Shown: positions 12,420-22,439 of the stretch, piece after piece
How the letters are laid out: each line of letters starts with the position of its first letter
How positions within the stretch are numbered: the first letter of the stretch is position 1
DNA from: Anaeramoeba flamelloides
Taxonomy: Eukaryota > Metamonada > Anaeramoebidae
Reading direction: 5' to 3'
DNA length: 64,000 nucleotides
Assembly (NCBI GenBank): GCA_027625915.1
Contig: JANTQA010000019.1
Coordinates: 315,001 to 379,000 of the forward strand
The notes under the pieces: generated by a model
Database searches by the model: none
Told to the model about the DNA's origin: nothing
What the model saw: the letters and a program-made list of their open reading frames with translations, nothing else
Position numbers and translations under genes: made by a program

Positions 12420-15400
12420 ATGGAAAACGAACTAATTACACTTGAAGAGGCATGCGAAACCTTAGGGAAGCAGTGTTCAACAAAAGTCTTGCAAGAAGCT
12501 GAACAGATTATTTTACACCTCCGAACGCCGAGCAAAGAGATGATGAATTTTATCCTATATGCGATTAAAAATACCAAATACGAGTCTGTTCTCTTCCAAT
12601 GTATAATAGCTTTAAGAACGATCTGTTTTAAGATCTGGAATCTTTTGGAGAACGAATTGCATTCACAAATAATTGAAGACTTGTTTGAATACTTAACAAG
12701 CAATTTACAGACTTTAACAAACGAGGTTATTAACCAATTAATTTATTTATTGGCTTTAATTACAAAAAGAAATTTTTTGTATAATTTTGAATTAACTGTT
12801 ACTTTGGATAATAACAACAACTTGAATACCCAAAACCAAGAAAATTTCTTTCAATTAGACAAAGAATTAGAAAATCAAGTTACAGGATTGCTCGAAAAAA
12901 CATTATTCCCAAAGGTTATCGAGCTCTGTCAACAAAAGTCAATTGAATCACAGCTAATTGGCCTAAAGTTTTTAAAGAATTTAATTGAAGAGTTTTCACT
13001 TCGATCGAATTCCACGTTAGGCATTTCACTTGAAAACCACGTTGAAATCAAGGCAATTTTCCAAAAATTGATCTTACCATCATTATTTGATTTCATTTTT
13101 GAAATCTTGAACAATTATTTGCCAACAATCAATTCACTATTAGAAAAGCAGCTAAGCCATGAGTTATCTATTTTGATATTATTGCTGAATATCTTATCGC
13201 TATTCATAACTTGGGAATTTTCAGGTGATTATAAAAAATTAAGAGAGCAGCTTGTAATAATTCGCCAAGAAGGGGGATCTCTTGGGTCGAGTATTTTTGA
13301 TGGCCAATTACAAAATGAGAGATCATTTGTAAACTTAAAATCTAAAGGCAGGATTACAGAATTGGATGGGAAATGGGCATATAAACTATTTGAGAATCAC
13401 TTATTAGATTTATTATTTAAAATCTTTAATACCGATTTAAAAAAGTATTCACATGACGTGAAGCCCCAATCATGTTTAATCACCATTGTCCGATGCATTA
13501 CACACTTAGCAACCGTCTCATCCAAATTATTAACAAACGAGTACGAAGCGTTCCAATTATTAGAAAACATTCTTCTCTGGATCCAATCAATTACCAGTTT
13601 AAACAGTTTTAATGATCTGTTTAGCTTTGAAAATCAAAATATAATTCTTCAATTTTGCCTTTTAATACAACAACTAGGCGAAAGGTTTCGATTTACTAAA
13701 TTTATCAAATTAAAGGAACCAAAATTAAAATTTGAATTAATTTCAAATTTAACTCTTCAAATTGTAAACAATAATGGTTTGCATAAAATTAGTCTAAAAT
13801 CAAATGAAAATCCTTTAATTTATTTATTTGATTTTTGGTCTAGTTTTGTTAGTCATGCTATTTATTATTCAAGTAGCAACCAACAAGAACAAATTGTGTT
13901 TTTATCAAATTATGTTTCCAAAATTTATCAAAAAGTGATTGAAAACACTTTAAATCAATTCCAAGATTTTAATAATAATAGTAATCAAAACCAAAATCAA
14001 AAGCAAGAAAATTATAATGATGACGATGATGAAGATGAAGATCAAGATCAAGAAATTAAAAATTATTTTAATGAGTGTTTAGAAACATTTACCAATTTAG
14101 GAAGAGCATCAATTTCAGAATCTATCAATTTTTGGATTACCATTTTAGACAATATCCATGAAAAGTTTGCCGAACATTTATCAAATGAAAATATACCAAA
14201 TTATAATTTTAATGAAACATTATATTGGACAATTACATTAATTGGGTATCTGCTAGCAGACAACACAGAAAGTTCTGAAGACAATTTAATACCAGAAAGC
14301 ATTTCGTTATTAGGTTATGAAGATGAAATAATAATTGAATTATTTCAATTAATGTTTAAATTATTAGAATTGCAAAATTCGAGTATAAATATTTTTGGAA
14401 TAGAGCAGATCTCGCCATTAATAGTTTCTCGTTTTTCGTGGTTTTTAGAAAGATGGTCTTTGACATATTTGTTTGTAAATTTTGAGAATTATTATCAATA
14501 TCAATCATGCGGGTCAAAAACTAGAGAATTAAACCAAGTTGATAATCTTATTGAAAAATATTCTAAAGAAACGCAACAAAGTTTGGAGGCGTTAGAATTT
14601 ATTTTGAAACAAATTGTCCAAAATATTATTAATTTTATTCATGAGCCCAAAGTCATGGAATCTAATTTACAATTGTTTTCAAATATTTCCAATACGAGAA
14701 AGTTTTCAAAGTATTTAATCCAATTAGATGCGTTGCAGGAATTATTAAATAACCATAATTCATCTGATTTGTCGATGATACCTTCAGGTTATTATAAAAA
14801 ATTATTAGAAATTTTTTGTAAAATTATTGGGAATGGTTATTCCAAAAAGGATAAAAGTAATGTTCAAAAACAATTTTTAAAAATTATTGAGCCTATAATG
14901 AATAATTTATTATCATTATTTGATTATGATCAAAATACTAATAATAATAATAATGAAGAAGAAAATGAAGTTTTAACTCAATCTAATTATCAAAATACAA
15001 AAATGATTGAAAAGGTTGTTTTTTCACTTGAGTGTATTAATGGAATAATCAGAGGAAGTGTTCGAAAAAACATTCGTGAATATTGCTTTGAATTTTGTCT
15101 CAATATTTTTGATAAAATACTTGAAATAGTTCAACTTTATAAAAATTATAACCAAATCACTCGATTGGTATTGGTTATTTTTACTGATTTTACGAAAAGA
15201 CAGATTTCATTTTTAAAAAATGAAAATCTTGAGCATTATATTGAAGTATTAAGCAAATTATTTACCTTTTTCATAAAAACAAATAAACAAATCTTATTCA
15301 CTCAAAACGAAAAGGAAAAAAAGCAAGAAGATTATAAAAATATTCTATTATTATTACAATTATTGATCAATTTAATTTCTGCCAATTTTGGCGATTTTGA

Positions 15401-16091
15401 AAATGATAATGTTTTTGAAGCAGAAATGGTTATACGCGGTACTGAGACTTCCAAAAAGATTACTGTGTCTGTTCTACTCGCCCTTGGATTAATATTAGAT
15501 CTAATTACAGAAGATCTAATCAGCCATCCGAAATTTGCTACACGATACTACAGATTGATACATTTATTATTCCAAACCTTCCCGCAGAATCTGTTGGCTT
15601 TGGAATGCGATTTATTCGATTCCTTATTGAACTCATTGAAGTATGGAATAGAAAATACCAATTCAGAAATTGCCAAATTTTGTTTGGAATCAATCAATTC
15701 AATCGCAGATTATGCTGTGAAAAACGACAATCCCTTAATAGAAGAAAATAAGCTATTCGATAAACAAAAGTTTTTTAAATGGAACGAAATTAAGCTATTT
15801 GTTTACCAAATCATTATAGAAAACCGCTATTCATCAGATTTAATACCAATTTTATCAAATTGCCTTTTTTCTTTAATTTGTTCAAATCACAATTACTTCA
15901 AGCAATTGAATTTACAATTACTAAATAACCAGAATGGAGAAGAACAAAAAAATAAATTACACACAGCAATAAACAATTTATTAAATACCGAACAATTTGA
16001 TTTTGTGATTACAAGAAAAAATAAATCTATTTTTAGAAAAAGATTCGATCTTTTTCTACAGACAGTTACCTTATTTTTAAATAAAATTTAA
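12420..16091 (+). CDS. XPO4: Exportin-4 (importin-beta family nuclear transport receptor)
   Basis: A 1223-residue uninterrupted frame (human exportin-4 is about 1150). The ATG at 12420 is used; the five codons before it open with a TTG. The N-terminal stretch ESVLFQCIIALRTICFKIW corresponds to the exportin-4 helix following 'VLFQAATAI'. TLGISLENHVEIKAIFQK (about 200-217) matches 'NIGLSMEFHGNCKRVFQ'. The C-terminal third follows exportin-4 closely: a 'LLLQLLINLIS..FGDFEN' block, then RYYRLIHLLFQTFPQNL, then a helix equivalent to 'SLELGMTSMSSEVCQLCLEAL'. The family is built of HEAT-like helical repeats and carries cargo such as hypusinated eIF5A out of the nucleus with RanGTP. Low-complexity inserts (Asn/Gln then Asp/Glu, about 517-545; Asn/Glu about 840-850) probably form loops. 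It is intronless, unlike its neighbours. Confidence 0.92.
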   Translation: MENELITLEEACETLGKQCSTKVLQEAEQIILHLRTPSKEMMNFILYAIKNTKYESVLFQCIIALRTICFKIWNLLENELHSQIIEDLFEYLTSNLQTLTNEVINQLIYLLALITKRNFLYNFELTVTLDNNNNLNTQNQENFFQLDKELENQVTGLLEKTLFPKVIELCQQKSIESQLIGLKFLKNLIEEFSLRSNSTLGISLENHVEIKAIFQKLILPSLFDFIFEILNNYLPTINSLLEKQLSHELSILILLLNILSLFITWEFSGDYKKLREQLVIIRQEGGSLGSSIFDGQLQNERSFVNLKSKGRITELDGKWAYKLFENHLLDLLFKIFNTDLKKYSHDVKPQSCLITIVRCITHLATVSSKLLTNEYEAFQLLENILLWIQSITSLNSFNDLFSFENQNIILQFCLLIQQLGERFRFTKFIKLKEPKLKFELISNLTLQIVNNNGLHKISLKSNENPLIYLFDFWSSFVSHAIYYSSSNQQEQIVFLSNYVSKIYQKVIENTLNQFQDFNNNSNQNQNQKQENYNDDDDEDEDQDQEIKNYFNECLETFTNLGRASISESINFWITILDNIHEKFAEHLSNENIPNYNFNETLYWTITLIGYLLADNTESSEDNLIPESISLLGYEDEIIIELFQLMFKLLELQNSSINIFGIEQISPLIVSRFSWFLERWSLTYLFVNFENYYQYQSCGSKTRELNQVDNLIEKYSKETQQSLEALEFILKQIVQNIINFIHEPKVMESNLQLFSNISNTRKFSKYLIQLDALQELLNNHNSSDLSMIPSGYYKKLLEIFCKIIGNGYSKKDKSNVQKQFLKIIEPIMNNLLSLFDYDQNTNNNNNEEENEVLTQSNYQNTKMIEKVVFSLECINGIIRGSVRKNIREYCFEFCLNIFDKILEIVQLYKNYNQITRLVLVIFTDFTKRQISFLKNENLEHYIEVLSKLFTFFIKTNKQILFTQNEKEKKQEDYKNILLLLQLLINLISANFGDFENDNVFEAEMVIRGTETSKKITVSVLLALGLILDLITEDLISHPKFATRYYRLIHLLFQTFPQNLLALECDLFDSLLNSLKYGIENTNSEIAKFCLESINSIADYAVKNDNPLIEENKLFDKQKFFKWNEIKLFVYQIIIENRYSSDLIPILSNCLFSLICSNHNYFKQLNLQLLNNQNGEEQKNKLHTAINNLLNTEQFDFVITRKNKSIFRKRFDLFLQTVTLFLNKI

Positions 16092-16489
16092 TTCTTACAT
16101 CAACTATCAATAAAACAATTAGAAGCTAGTATTTTGAATTTTGGTTTTTTTATCTTTTATTTTTAGATCTCTTCGAAACACAAATTTTCCAGAAATTTTC
16201 TAAACAGCAAAATAAAAATAATATTAATATTGATTGGTTAAAAATTATATTTTGAGAGGGATTACAGGTTTTTTTGAATTAAAAAAAAAATACATTGGAC
16301 AAGATTTTAAAATTGTGGATTATGGGTAAAAAAAAGATTTTTTTTTTTTTTGTTTTTGAAGAGAGTAGATTCCGTAAAATTGCCTCCTGCTTTACGGTTG
16401 GTTTTTTTTTAAGATGAGAAATAAACTGAAATTTTAATAAATTTTCGGTTTATTTCAAATTAAAAAAAAAACGAACGTTAAGTACCGTA

Positions 16490-16640
16490 GAGTGTTAGGG
16501 TTTCCAGAATTTAAAAGAATTAAGTTAAATCAAAGATTTTTCTCTATTATTTTGAATCCTTGAAAACATTAATACTTCATATTAGCTTTTTTTTAATTTG
16601 AGAAATAAAAAGAATATTTGGTATATTTTCATTTGAAAAA
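16490..16640. repeat. Palindromic repeat family, copy split by a later insertion (left part)
   Basis: It carries TTTCCAGAATTTAAAAGAAT followed by a mirror-like TTTGAATCCTTGAAAAC, then AATTTGAGAAATAAA, which recurs beside other family members near 62590. The companion part resumes at about 17082 after the 16661-17078 element, so the miniature transposon seems to have landed inside this repeat. Confidence 0.6.
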
Positions 16641-16660
16641 TTAAAAAGAAACTACCGTTA

Positions 16661-17078
16661 CTGTTGTCGAAAAAAAGTGAAACATGGAAAAAAAGTGAAA
16701 CACGGTTTTTAATTTGGAACATTACTGAAAATGAAAAGTAAAATCAATAAAAAGAAGAAACCAATTAACTTCAAATAATAACCCATTATATTATTTTCAA
16801 TCAACCCAACAAATACAATTTAAATCTGCTTGATTTATCGAAATTGGTTGTGTAGTTTTGGTGATCTCAAAAATATTCAATTTTTTGAACAAATTTTTAA
16901 TAATTGATCAACCCAAGAAAAACCCAGACTAAAAGATAGTATTTAAAAAACTGTTATTGTGGCGAATACTTCATTTTGTCTTAATTTATTTATTTATTCT
17001 TTTTTTCATTGATCTTACTTTGAATTTTCAGTAATGTCCCCAATTAAAAACTGTGTTTCACTTTTTTTCCACAACGGT
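16661..17078. mobile_element. TA-flanked miniature transposon with long terminal inverted repeats
   Basis: The left end is CTGTTGTCGAAAAAAAGTGA and the right end, reversed, is CCGTTGTGGAAAAAAAGTGA. The inverted repeats then continue as TTTTTAATT(T/G)GG(A/G)ACATTACTGAAAAT for roughly 80-100 bp. TA dinucleotides at 16659-16660 and 17079-17080 fit a Tc1/mariner-type target duplication. The interior is non-coding. A diverged relative of the interior (GATTTATCGAAATT... then TCTCAAAAATATTCAATTTT) lies at about 24330-24560. Confidence 0.75.
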
Positions 17079-17463
17079 TAGTTTTTCTTGAATTTATAAC
17101 GAAAGAGTAAAATATTTGATTTTTATCCATTCTTTTGGATTCTGGAAGAGTGAGGTACTCCAAGACGCTGTAAGGTACTCGGTGGTACTTGATGGCACTT
17201 TCTGAAACTCTTAATTTTATTTGGGATTTTTTTAATCCAAATGATAATGTTTATAATACTCGAAAAAAGAGAGGATAACTGAGTTCAAAAAAGTAAAAAA
17301 AAAAATTATTGAAAGAAATACAACAAAAAGAGAAGAGAAAGAGAAAGATATAAAAGAAAGTTAAAAATAATAAAAAAAAGATAAAAACTAAAATATAAAG
17401 TTTTTTGTACTCCGAGTGTTGAGTGGATTAAATGTTGTTATTGTTATATTGAATTTTTTTTAG

Positions 17464-18467
17464 ATCATCAGAATAATTCGTTTGTATAAAGAAGTATACA
17501 TATCTAACCCAATTTCCAGTAAATGAAAATAAATAAATGTAATAAGTTTTAAATTAGAACTTGATTGATAGGATAACTATAAAGCCTGTATTTTTAAGAA
17601 TAAGAACTGATTTTTTTGTTTAAAAATTTGTGGATAAATTTTCTTGCTATTTTTTTTTTTTTTTACTATTTTTTTTGTTCATTTCTTAAATTTTTTTTTT
17701 GCAAAATTCCAGTTTCCTTGATATTGTCTCTACAGTGTTAGACCTGTACAAAACACCAACTCAGCATCATTCGCCCAACCCAAGTACTTACCGGGCAGAT
17801 TATATGAAAAGGCTGATTGTGTCTAATTCAGTTCGATTTTCAATCACTTCAGTTAACTTTAGGACGAAGTAAAACAATTTTACTATTTGTTGAATATCTA
17901 ATCATAGACAACTTTAAGTATTGTTATAATAATTTTTAATCACTTTTACACTCTTCAAAAAACTTCTAACATGAAGAAGAAACAAAAAAACTTCAATAGA
18001 AGGAATTCTAAAAATGTTTCAAAATAAAAATTGAATTTTTTTTTTTTTTTTTATTAAAATTCGAATTGAAGAAACTAAGTTAAATTGGATGGAAGGTATT
18101 GAATAATGAATATAATGATTTTTGGGTTGTTTATTGAAACATTTAATTATTTTACTTTTTTGTCAATTCATGAGAATAAAAACAAATGAATTTTTTAAAA
18201 GATCCCAATTAAACCAAACTAAATAAAAATTCCAAGTTACAACACTCAAACCACATTTTTTTTATAACTAAAATACCTTTCTATATATAGACTTACACTC
18301 TTCAATTCGTATTTTAGAAAAAAAAAATATATATAAAATATCATTTTTTGAACTTGTTACAAATCAAATTTATTCTTAGTCTTGGCTCTATCAAACAAGA
18401 ACCAAAACAACATGCTCTTACACCTCGGACAAGATGTTTTTTTTTATCATTCTATCAGGAATTGTAA
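17464..18467 (+). CDS. Putative spliced gene fragment of unknown function (exon-like islands)
   Basis: Four GC-richer islands join in one reading phase: 17464-17518, 17736-17868, 18291-18308 (optional 18-nt micro-exon) and 18380-18467. Each is bounded by AG and GT (acceptors TTTTTAG, TCTACAG, TATATAG, TTCTTAG; donors GTAAAT, GTAAAA, GTATTT). The reading includes IIRIIRLYKEVYISNPISM, then LDLYKTPTQHHSPNPSTYRA, then LGSIKQEPKQHALTPRTR, and ends at a TAA. No start exon was found, and I do not recognise the protein. In the second island another frame is also open (ending YEKADCV and a stop), and short open stretches exist on the minus strand, so the frame and even the strand are uncertain. It may be a gene remnant. 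Confidence 0.33.
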
Positions 18468-18799
18468 ACCTTAAGTGCATTAAATTCATAATATGAAAAA
18501 AGAGTTGTATTAAATTGAACTATTTTTCAATTATTTTATTCTGAAAAGTGCAAAATAATTTATCTGTTTATTTATTTAGAGAAAGGAGTAATTAAAGAAA
18601 ATTTATCATATAAAAAAAGAAGAAGAAGAAAAATAATTAAAATAGGTTTATAATAAAAATAATATTATCATTTTCATGACCAAATAGAAACTATCCAAGT
18701 CCTAAATATACAGTAGGGGCAAAAACCCAATCGAAAGATTATCGATTATAGATAAAAATTCCACAATCCTTGATTAATAATTGATATTCCACTGTCATG

Positions 18800-18872
18800 A
18801 GTTTTTTTTTAATTTAAAAGAATAGAGTAAAATCTTTGATTCTGCTCAATTCTTTTGAATTAAAAAAAACCG
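18800..18872. repeat. Palindromic repeat family, single copy
   Basis: TTTAAAAGAATAGAGTAAAA, a short centre, then the mirror CTCAATTCTTTTGAATTAAA. It shares its core with the copies near 3.8, 4.2, 16.5, 51.6 and 62.7-62.9 kb. Confidence 0.7.
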
Positions 18873-18928
18873 AGACACGATTCTCAGAGTGGTGAACTGG
18901 GAAAAGTGCAAAATAATCATTTTGTTTA

Positions 18929-19233
18929 CAGTCCTCTGCCTTTTTAAGGCACAGGAATAATCAAGAAATAAGACACAAAAAAATCCTATTAAGGCACAGA
19001 ATCAAAGTGGTCAAAATAAGGCACAATTTTTCTATGAAAATTTCCAAGATTACTTATAATGAAATATTCTCCATATATTGAAGAAAACATTCAAACTAAC
19101 TCTGTAATTATTCGTTGAAATTATATCTTGAAATTGGGAAAGTGCCTTAAATCAAAAATTTGCGCCTTAAGGTTAACAACATTTTTTGCCTTATTTCTTG
19201 ATTTTTCCTCTGCCTTAAAATGGTACAGGACTG
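18929..19233. mobile_element. Tc1/mariner-type MITE, 305 bp
   Basis: Terminal inverted repeats of about 45 bp. The left end starts CAGTCCTCTGCCTTTTTAAG and the right end, reversed, starts CAGTCCTGTACCATTTTAAG; both continue AATCAAGAAATAAG. The element is flanked on both sides by TA (18927-18928 and 19234-19235), the target duplication used by Tc1/mariner transposases. Further copies of the AAGGCAC motif inside make sub-terminal repeats. There is no ORF of its own. Confidence 0.85.
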
Positions 19234-20117
19234 TACTTTGAGTAATTGCTTCATTTAATGATCTAGGTTTTAAAGGAAAGAAGTAATGGTGAATTTTACA
19301 ATAAAAGAGACTTGATATTACTTTATTACTCACTCCTTAAAAGTTTCTGTTTTTCAAAGAATAGAATTTATTTTATAAAAAATTTTCAAGATTTCTCAGT
19401 TAAGAAGAACTGAAAGGTTGTAAATTATGAAGTAAAACTGTCAATATTCATATGGTATCAAAAAATTATGAAATTTTCACCCTTCTTTTTAAAAAATAAT
19501 ATTTTCGTCAAAAGTTATTTTACTAAAAACACCTATTTTCAATTTTTTAAAAATAATTTTAAACACAATATTTGATTTTTTTTAATTGGAATTTAAGACA
19601 ACTACTCTTCTCTTTTTATGATTTATACCAAATTAGAGATAGTACTTTTGCTTGAAATTGACTTGAAAAAAAAAAAAAAGAGGGGTTTGAAGATAAAAGT
19701 CTTTGAGATTTTACTTTTTCTCAATCCAAGTCAAAAATGGGAAAAAAATAATCAAAAATAGTTATTAAGGTTAGATTTTCATAGAAAAGAAGGTTTTAAC
19801 AGTGACATTTTCGATTTTAGAAATCAATTTACTTGTGAGAAAAAAGACTCAAATAACAAAATCTCTCAATTTGCTTCTTGCTTTTTTTTTTTGAAGAGAA
19901 AGGGTTTTTTCAGAACAGATAATTTGTTTCTTAAACCAAATCTTTTTCGGCCTGATTATTGAAAATAAATTTAAAAAATTACATTTTTTTCTCTTCACTT
20001 TAAAAAAGTTTTTTTCCTTTTCTCTTTTTTTTTTATTTTTTTTTCTTATTTTTTGACAAAAATTAATTGCCTACCTCTTTATTATAAAAACAAGAATAAC
20101 AAAAATTAGAAAAGCCA

Positions 20118-21377
20118 ATGAGTACAACAAGAACAACTAAATCAAGAATAAGAACAAAAAACCAAGAAAGATTGGAAATATTGCTCAAGAATTATCCAAA
20201 ATCTACAACGGGGATGACACTCGTGATGCTGAAATTGATCAACACTCCCAAGAAAGTCCTGGTTTCAAAAACAGTATTAAAAAAAAATTTTGATTCTGAA
20301 TTTACCTTAGATGACCTTGTACTCTTTATGATCAAAAAATTCAATTTGTTTTATGATCCTGAAACAAAAGAAGGGGACGACAAGTTTTACATTTTTCGTT
20401 TTTATAAGGCACAAAAAATCGATCACTTACTTGAATTATCTGAAACGAACGAATTTCTTGAAAAGATTCCCCAAATTTCGCAATCACTCTTGTTTCTTTT
20501 ACAAAATTCACCAAATTTAGTCAAAGGAATCGAAGCCAAACACCTTGAAAACGATTACAAAATACCAATGCAGGTTTTTATTGAAAAGGAATCACTCCGG
20601 AGATTCTGTAAAGATCAAAAGTGCAAAGATCCGAAAAATCAAGTCAAAAAAATCTTTCGAGCATTTGCTTTTTTTTTCCAAGCAAGATACAATTTAGTGA
20701 ATAGAACAAAGAAAAATAGAATTTATTTAATCTTTGGACGGAATTATATTGATAAATCTGGGAATGACAATATCAAAAATTGGTCTCTTTTAGACACTCA
20801 TCAAAAAAAAAGTTCCTCTGTTAATAATTGGAATGTTAATCAGAACGATAATTATCATTACGCTGGACAAGGTCCAGATTCAGGTATAGTTTTGAAATCA
20901 GTATCAGGGGTTAATTCAAAATTTAGTACAAGTAGATCAAATGAAAATATTGATCTTAATTATCAGACAAGCACAAACAAGAGAATAGTAAACCCAATAC
21001 AAAAAAAGAGAAACATAAATTCAACAAATTATTTTAGAACGATAAAATGTGGAAAAGACAAGGAGAGAAAAAGAAATCAAATCACTTTAACAAAAGAAAG
21101 GGAAACTATGCAAACACTAATACAGTCAGAATTGATGTATTATTCAACAACACAGATCCCAAACAACATTTCTCTGACTACAATTAATTCTCAATCGTTT
21201 CCATCATTAAAACAGCCCTCTAGATTACCCTCTCCTTGTTCCTCCTCAGTGGGATCAAGGTTAGTTTTGTCCAAAAATTCTGATAGTTATAAAGAAAATC
21301 TTAAATACAAATCAGAATCCGAACTTGAAGGGGAATTGGTTACATTATTAATATCACTCAGTGAAAGAAAATTTTAA
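20118..21377 (+). CDS. Uncharacterised protein with a structured N-terminal half and Ser/Asn-rich tail
   Basis: A 419-residue frame from a clear ATG after A-rich leader DNA. I do not recognise it with confidence. Residues 1-25 are basic. About 30-130 alternate short beta-like and helical stretches (TLVMLKLINTPKKVLVSKTV, then FTLDDLVLFMIKKFNL, then FYIFRFYK), which resembles a ubiquitin-like or Ras-association fold. A second block, about 150-205, has a long helix followed by RIYLIFGR. From about 215 the chain is low-complexity, rich in Ser, Asn, Thr and Lys, and ends with a short helix. There is no signal peptide, membrane segment or metal motif. It is intronless as read, but large introns elsewhere in the window mean extra exons cannot be excluded. 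Confidence 0.65.
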   Translation: MSTTRTTKSRIRTKNQERLEILLKNYPKSTTGMTLVMLKLINTPKKVLVSKTVLKKNFDSEFTLDDLVLFMIKKFNLFYDPETKEGDDKFYIFRFYKAQKIDHLLELSETNEFLEKIPQISQSLLFLLQNSPNLVKGIEAKHLENDYKIPMQVFIEKESLRRFCKDQKCKDPKNQVKKIFRAFAFFFQARYNLVNRTKKNRIYLIFGRNYIDKSGNDNIKNWSLLDTHQKKSSSVNNWNVNQNDNYHYAGQGPDSGIVLKSVSGVNSKFSTSRSNENIDLNYQTSTNKRIVNPIQKKRNINSTNYFRTIKCGKDKERKRNQITLTKERETMQTLIQSELMYYSTTQIPNNISLTTINSQSFPSLKQPSRLPSPCSSSVGSRLVLSKNSDSYKENLKYKSESELEGELVTLLISLSERKF

Positions 21378-21709
21378 TTTAAAATTTGATTCACGTTATA
21401 TTTAGATAATGTTACTTTTTTTTTACAACAGCTTATTTTTATTTTAATGCTTGAATTTATTTTTCTATTTTTTCTTGGTTTTTGGAAATGAGGTTTTAGA
21501 TTTTTAATACAATTTTTGGTTTAATTATTAAAATTTAATATTTTTAGAGTTGCTTTATATTTTAATTTTAACTAAAAATAATTAACCTTTTAATTAAAAA
21601 TAAATATAATGTATAATTAACGGACTATTCTTTTTTAATCTTATTTTTTTTTTTATAATTTTGTAAAACAAATTATACTTAACCACACAAAGTAAAATAT
21701 TGTTTATAA

Positions 21710-22250
21710 ATATTGACTCATTTTATAACTGTATTACCATTGTTTTTTATTCATTTTTATAACATATTTATTTTTAAAATATTTTCAATTTTACAATCAT
21801 TATCATTTTTTTCGATTACGGTTTCGAATTTTTATTTTTCTTTTTCAAATTTTTTTTTTTTTTTATTTTTCAGTTTTTTTTTATTTCACAAATTGTTGTT
21901 TTTCTTTCTTTTATTTTTTTTTTTTGATTTTTCTTTTGCTTTTTATTTCTTTTTTTTCTTTAATCCGAGATGAAAAAAAAATGATCTGAAATAAAGATCT
22001 GAGAAAATATCAATATACAAAAACAAAATTGATATAATGTAAGGTCCTTGAAAATAATTATCAAAAAATATGATGGTTAACTTTTTTTTATTGGGAGTTC
22101 AGAAATAAAAAATACTTGTGATCATTTCAAAAATTTTGATGAACTTTTTTTTTTTGTATTTTTTTTTTAATTTTTAAAACAGTTCGATTTTTTTTCTCTT
22201 TATAATAATTAAAAACTGAATTACTAAATAGATTCAATAATTAGTTGTCA
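21710..22250. repeat. 550-bp repeat family, copy 2 (diverged)
   Basis: It shares ATTGACTCATTTTATAA at its left, a poly-T centre, GATGGTTAACTTTTTTTTAT and ATTTCAAAAATTTTGATGAA with copies at 7525-8074 and 55505-56065. The terminal inverted repeats are eroded. Confidence 0.5.
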
Positions 22251-22439
22251 TTATATACTAAATATATACAAATAGAAATATAGACCTCTTCTATTTATTA
22301 TTGGAAATTTAGAATTTTCAAAATGCTAATAAGATTTTAGAAAAAAGAAATTGAATAATCGATCTTTCTTTTTTTTTAGAATAGTTTGAGAAAAACTTAT
22401 AAAAATCAAAATTATAATTGTGAACATACTTTGGGCTTT

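Larger units (their letters stand above)
16092..17460. other. Intergenic, repeat-filled
   Basis: No gene was recognised directly downstream of exportin-4. The region carries palindrome-family copies near 16495-16570 and 17095-17160 and, between them, a TA-flanked miniature transposon (16661-17078). It also has A/G-rich low-complexity DNA at about 17285-17400. Confidence 0.6.

Noticed and set aside
17785-17870. U1 snRNA candidate (ACTTACC followed by GGCAGATTATATG)
   Set aside because: The 7-mer is expected by chance in this window; the stem-loop I and Sm-site consensus are not convincing. Kept only as an alternative in the exon-island finding.
21713-21973. Phe-rich ORF of 86 codons
   Set aside because: Translation of poly-T tracts within a repeat copy; no family or codon signal.
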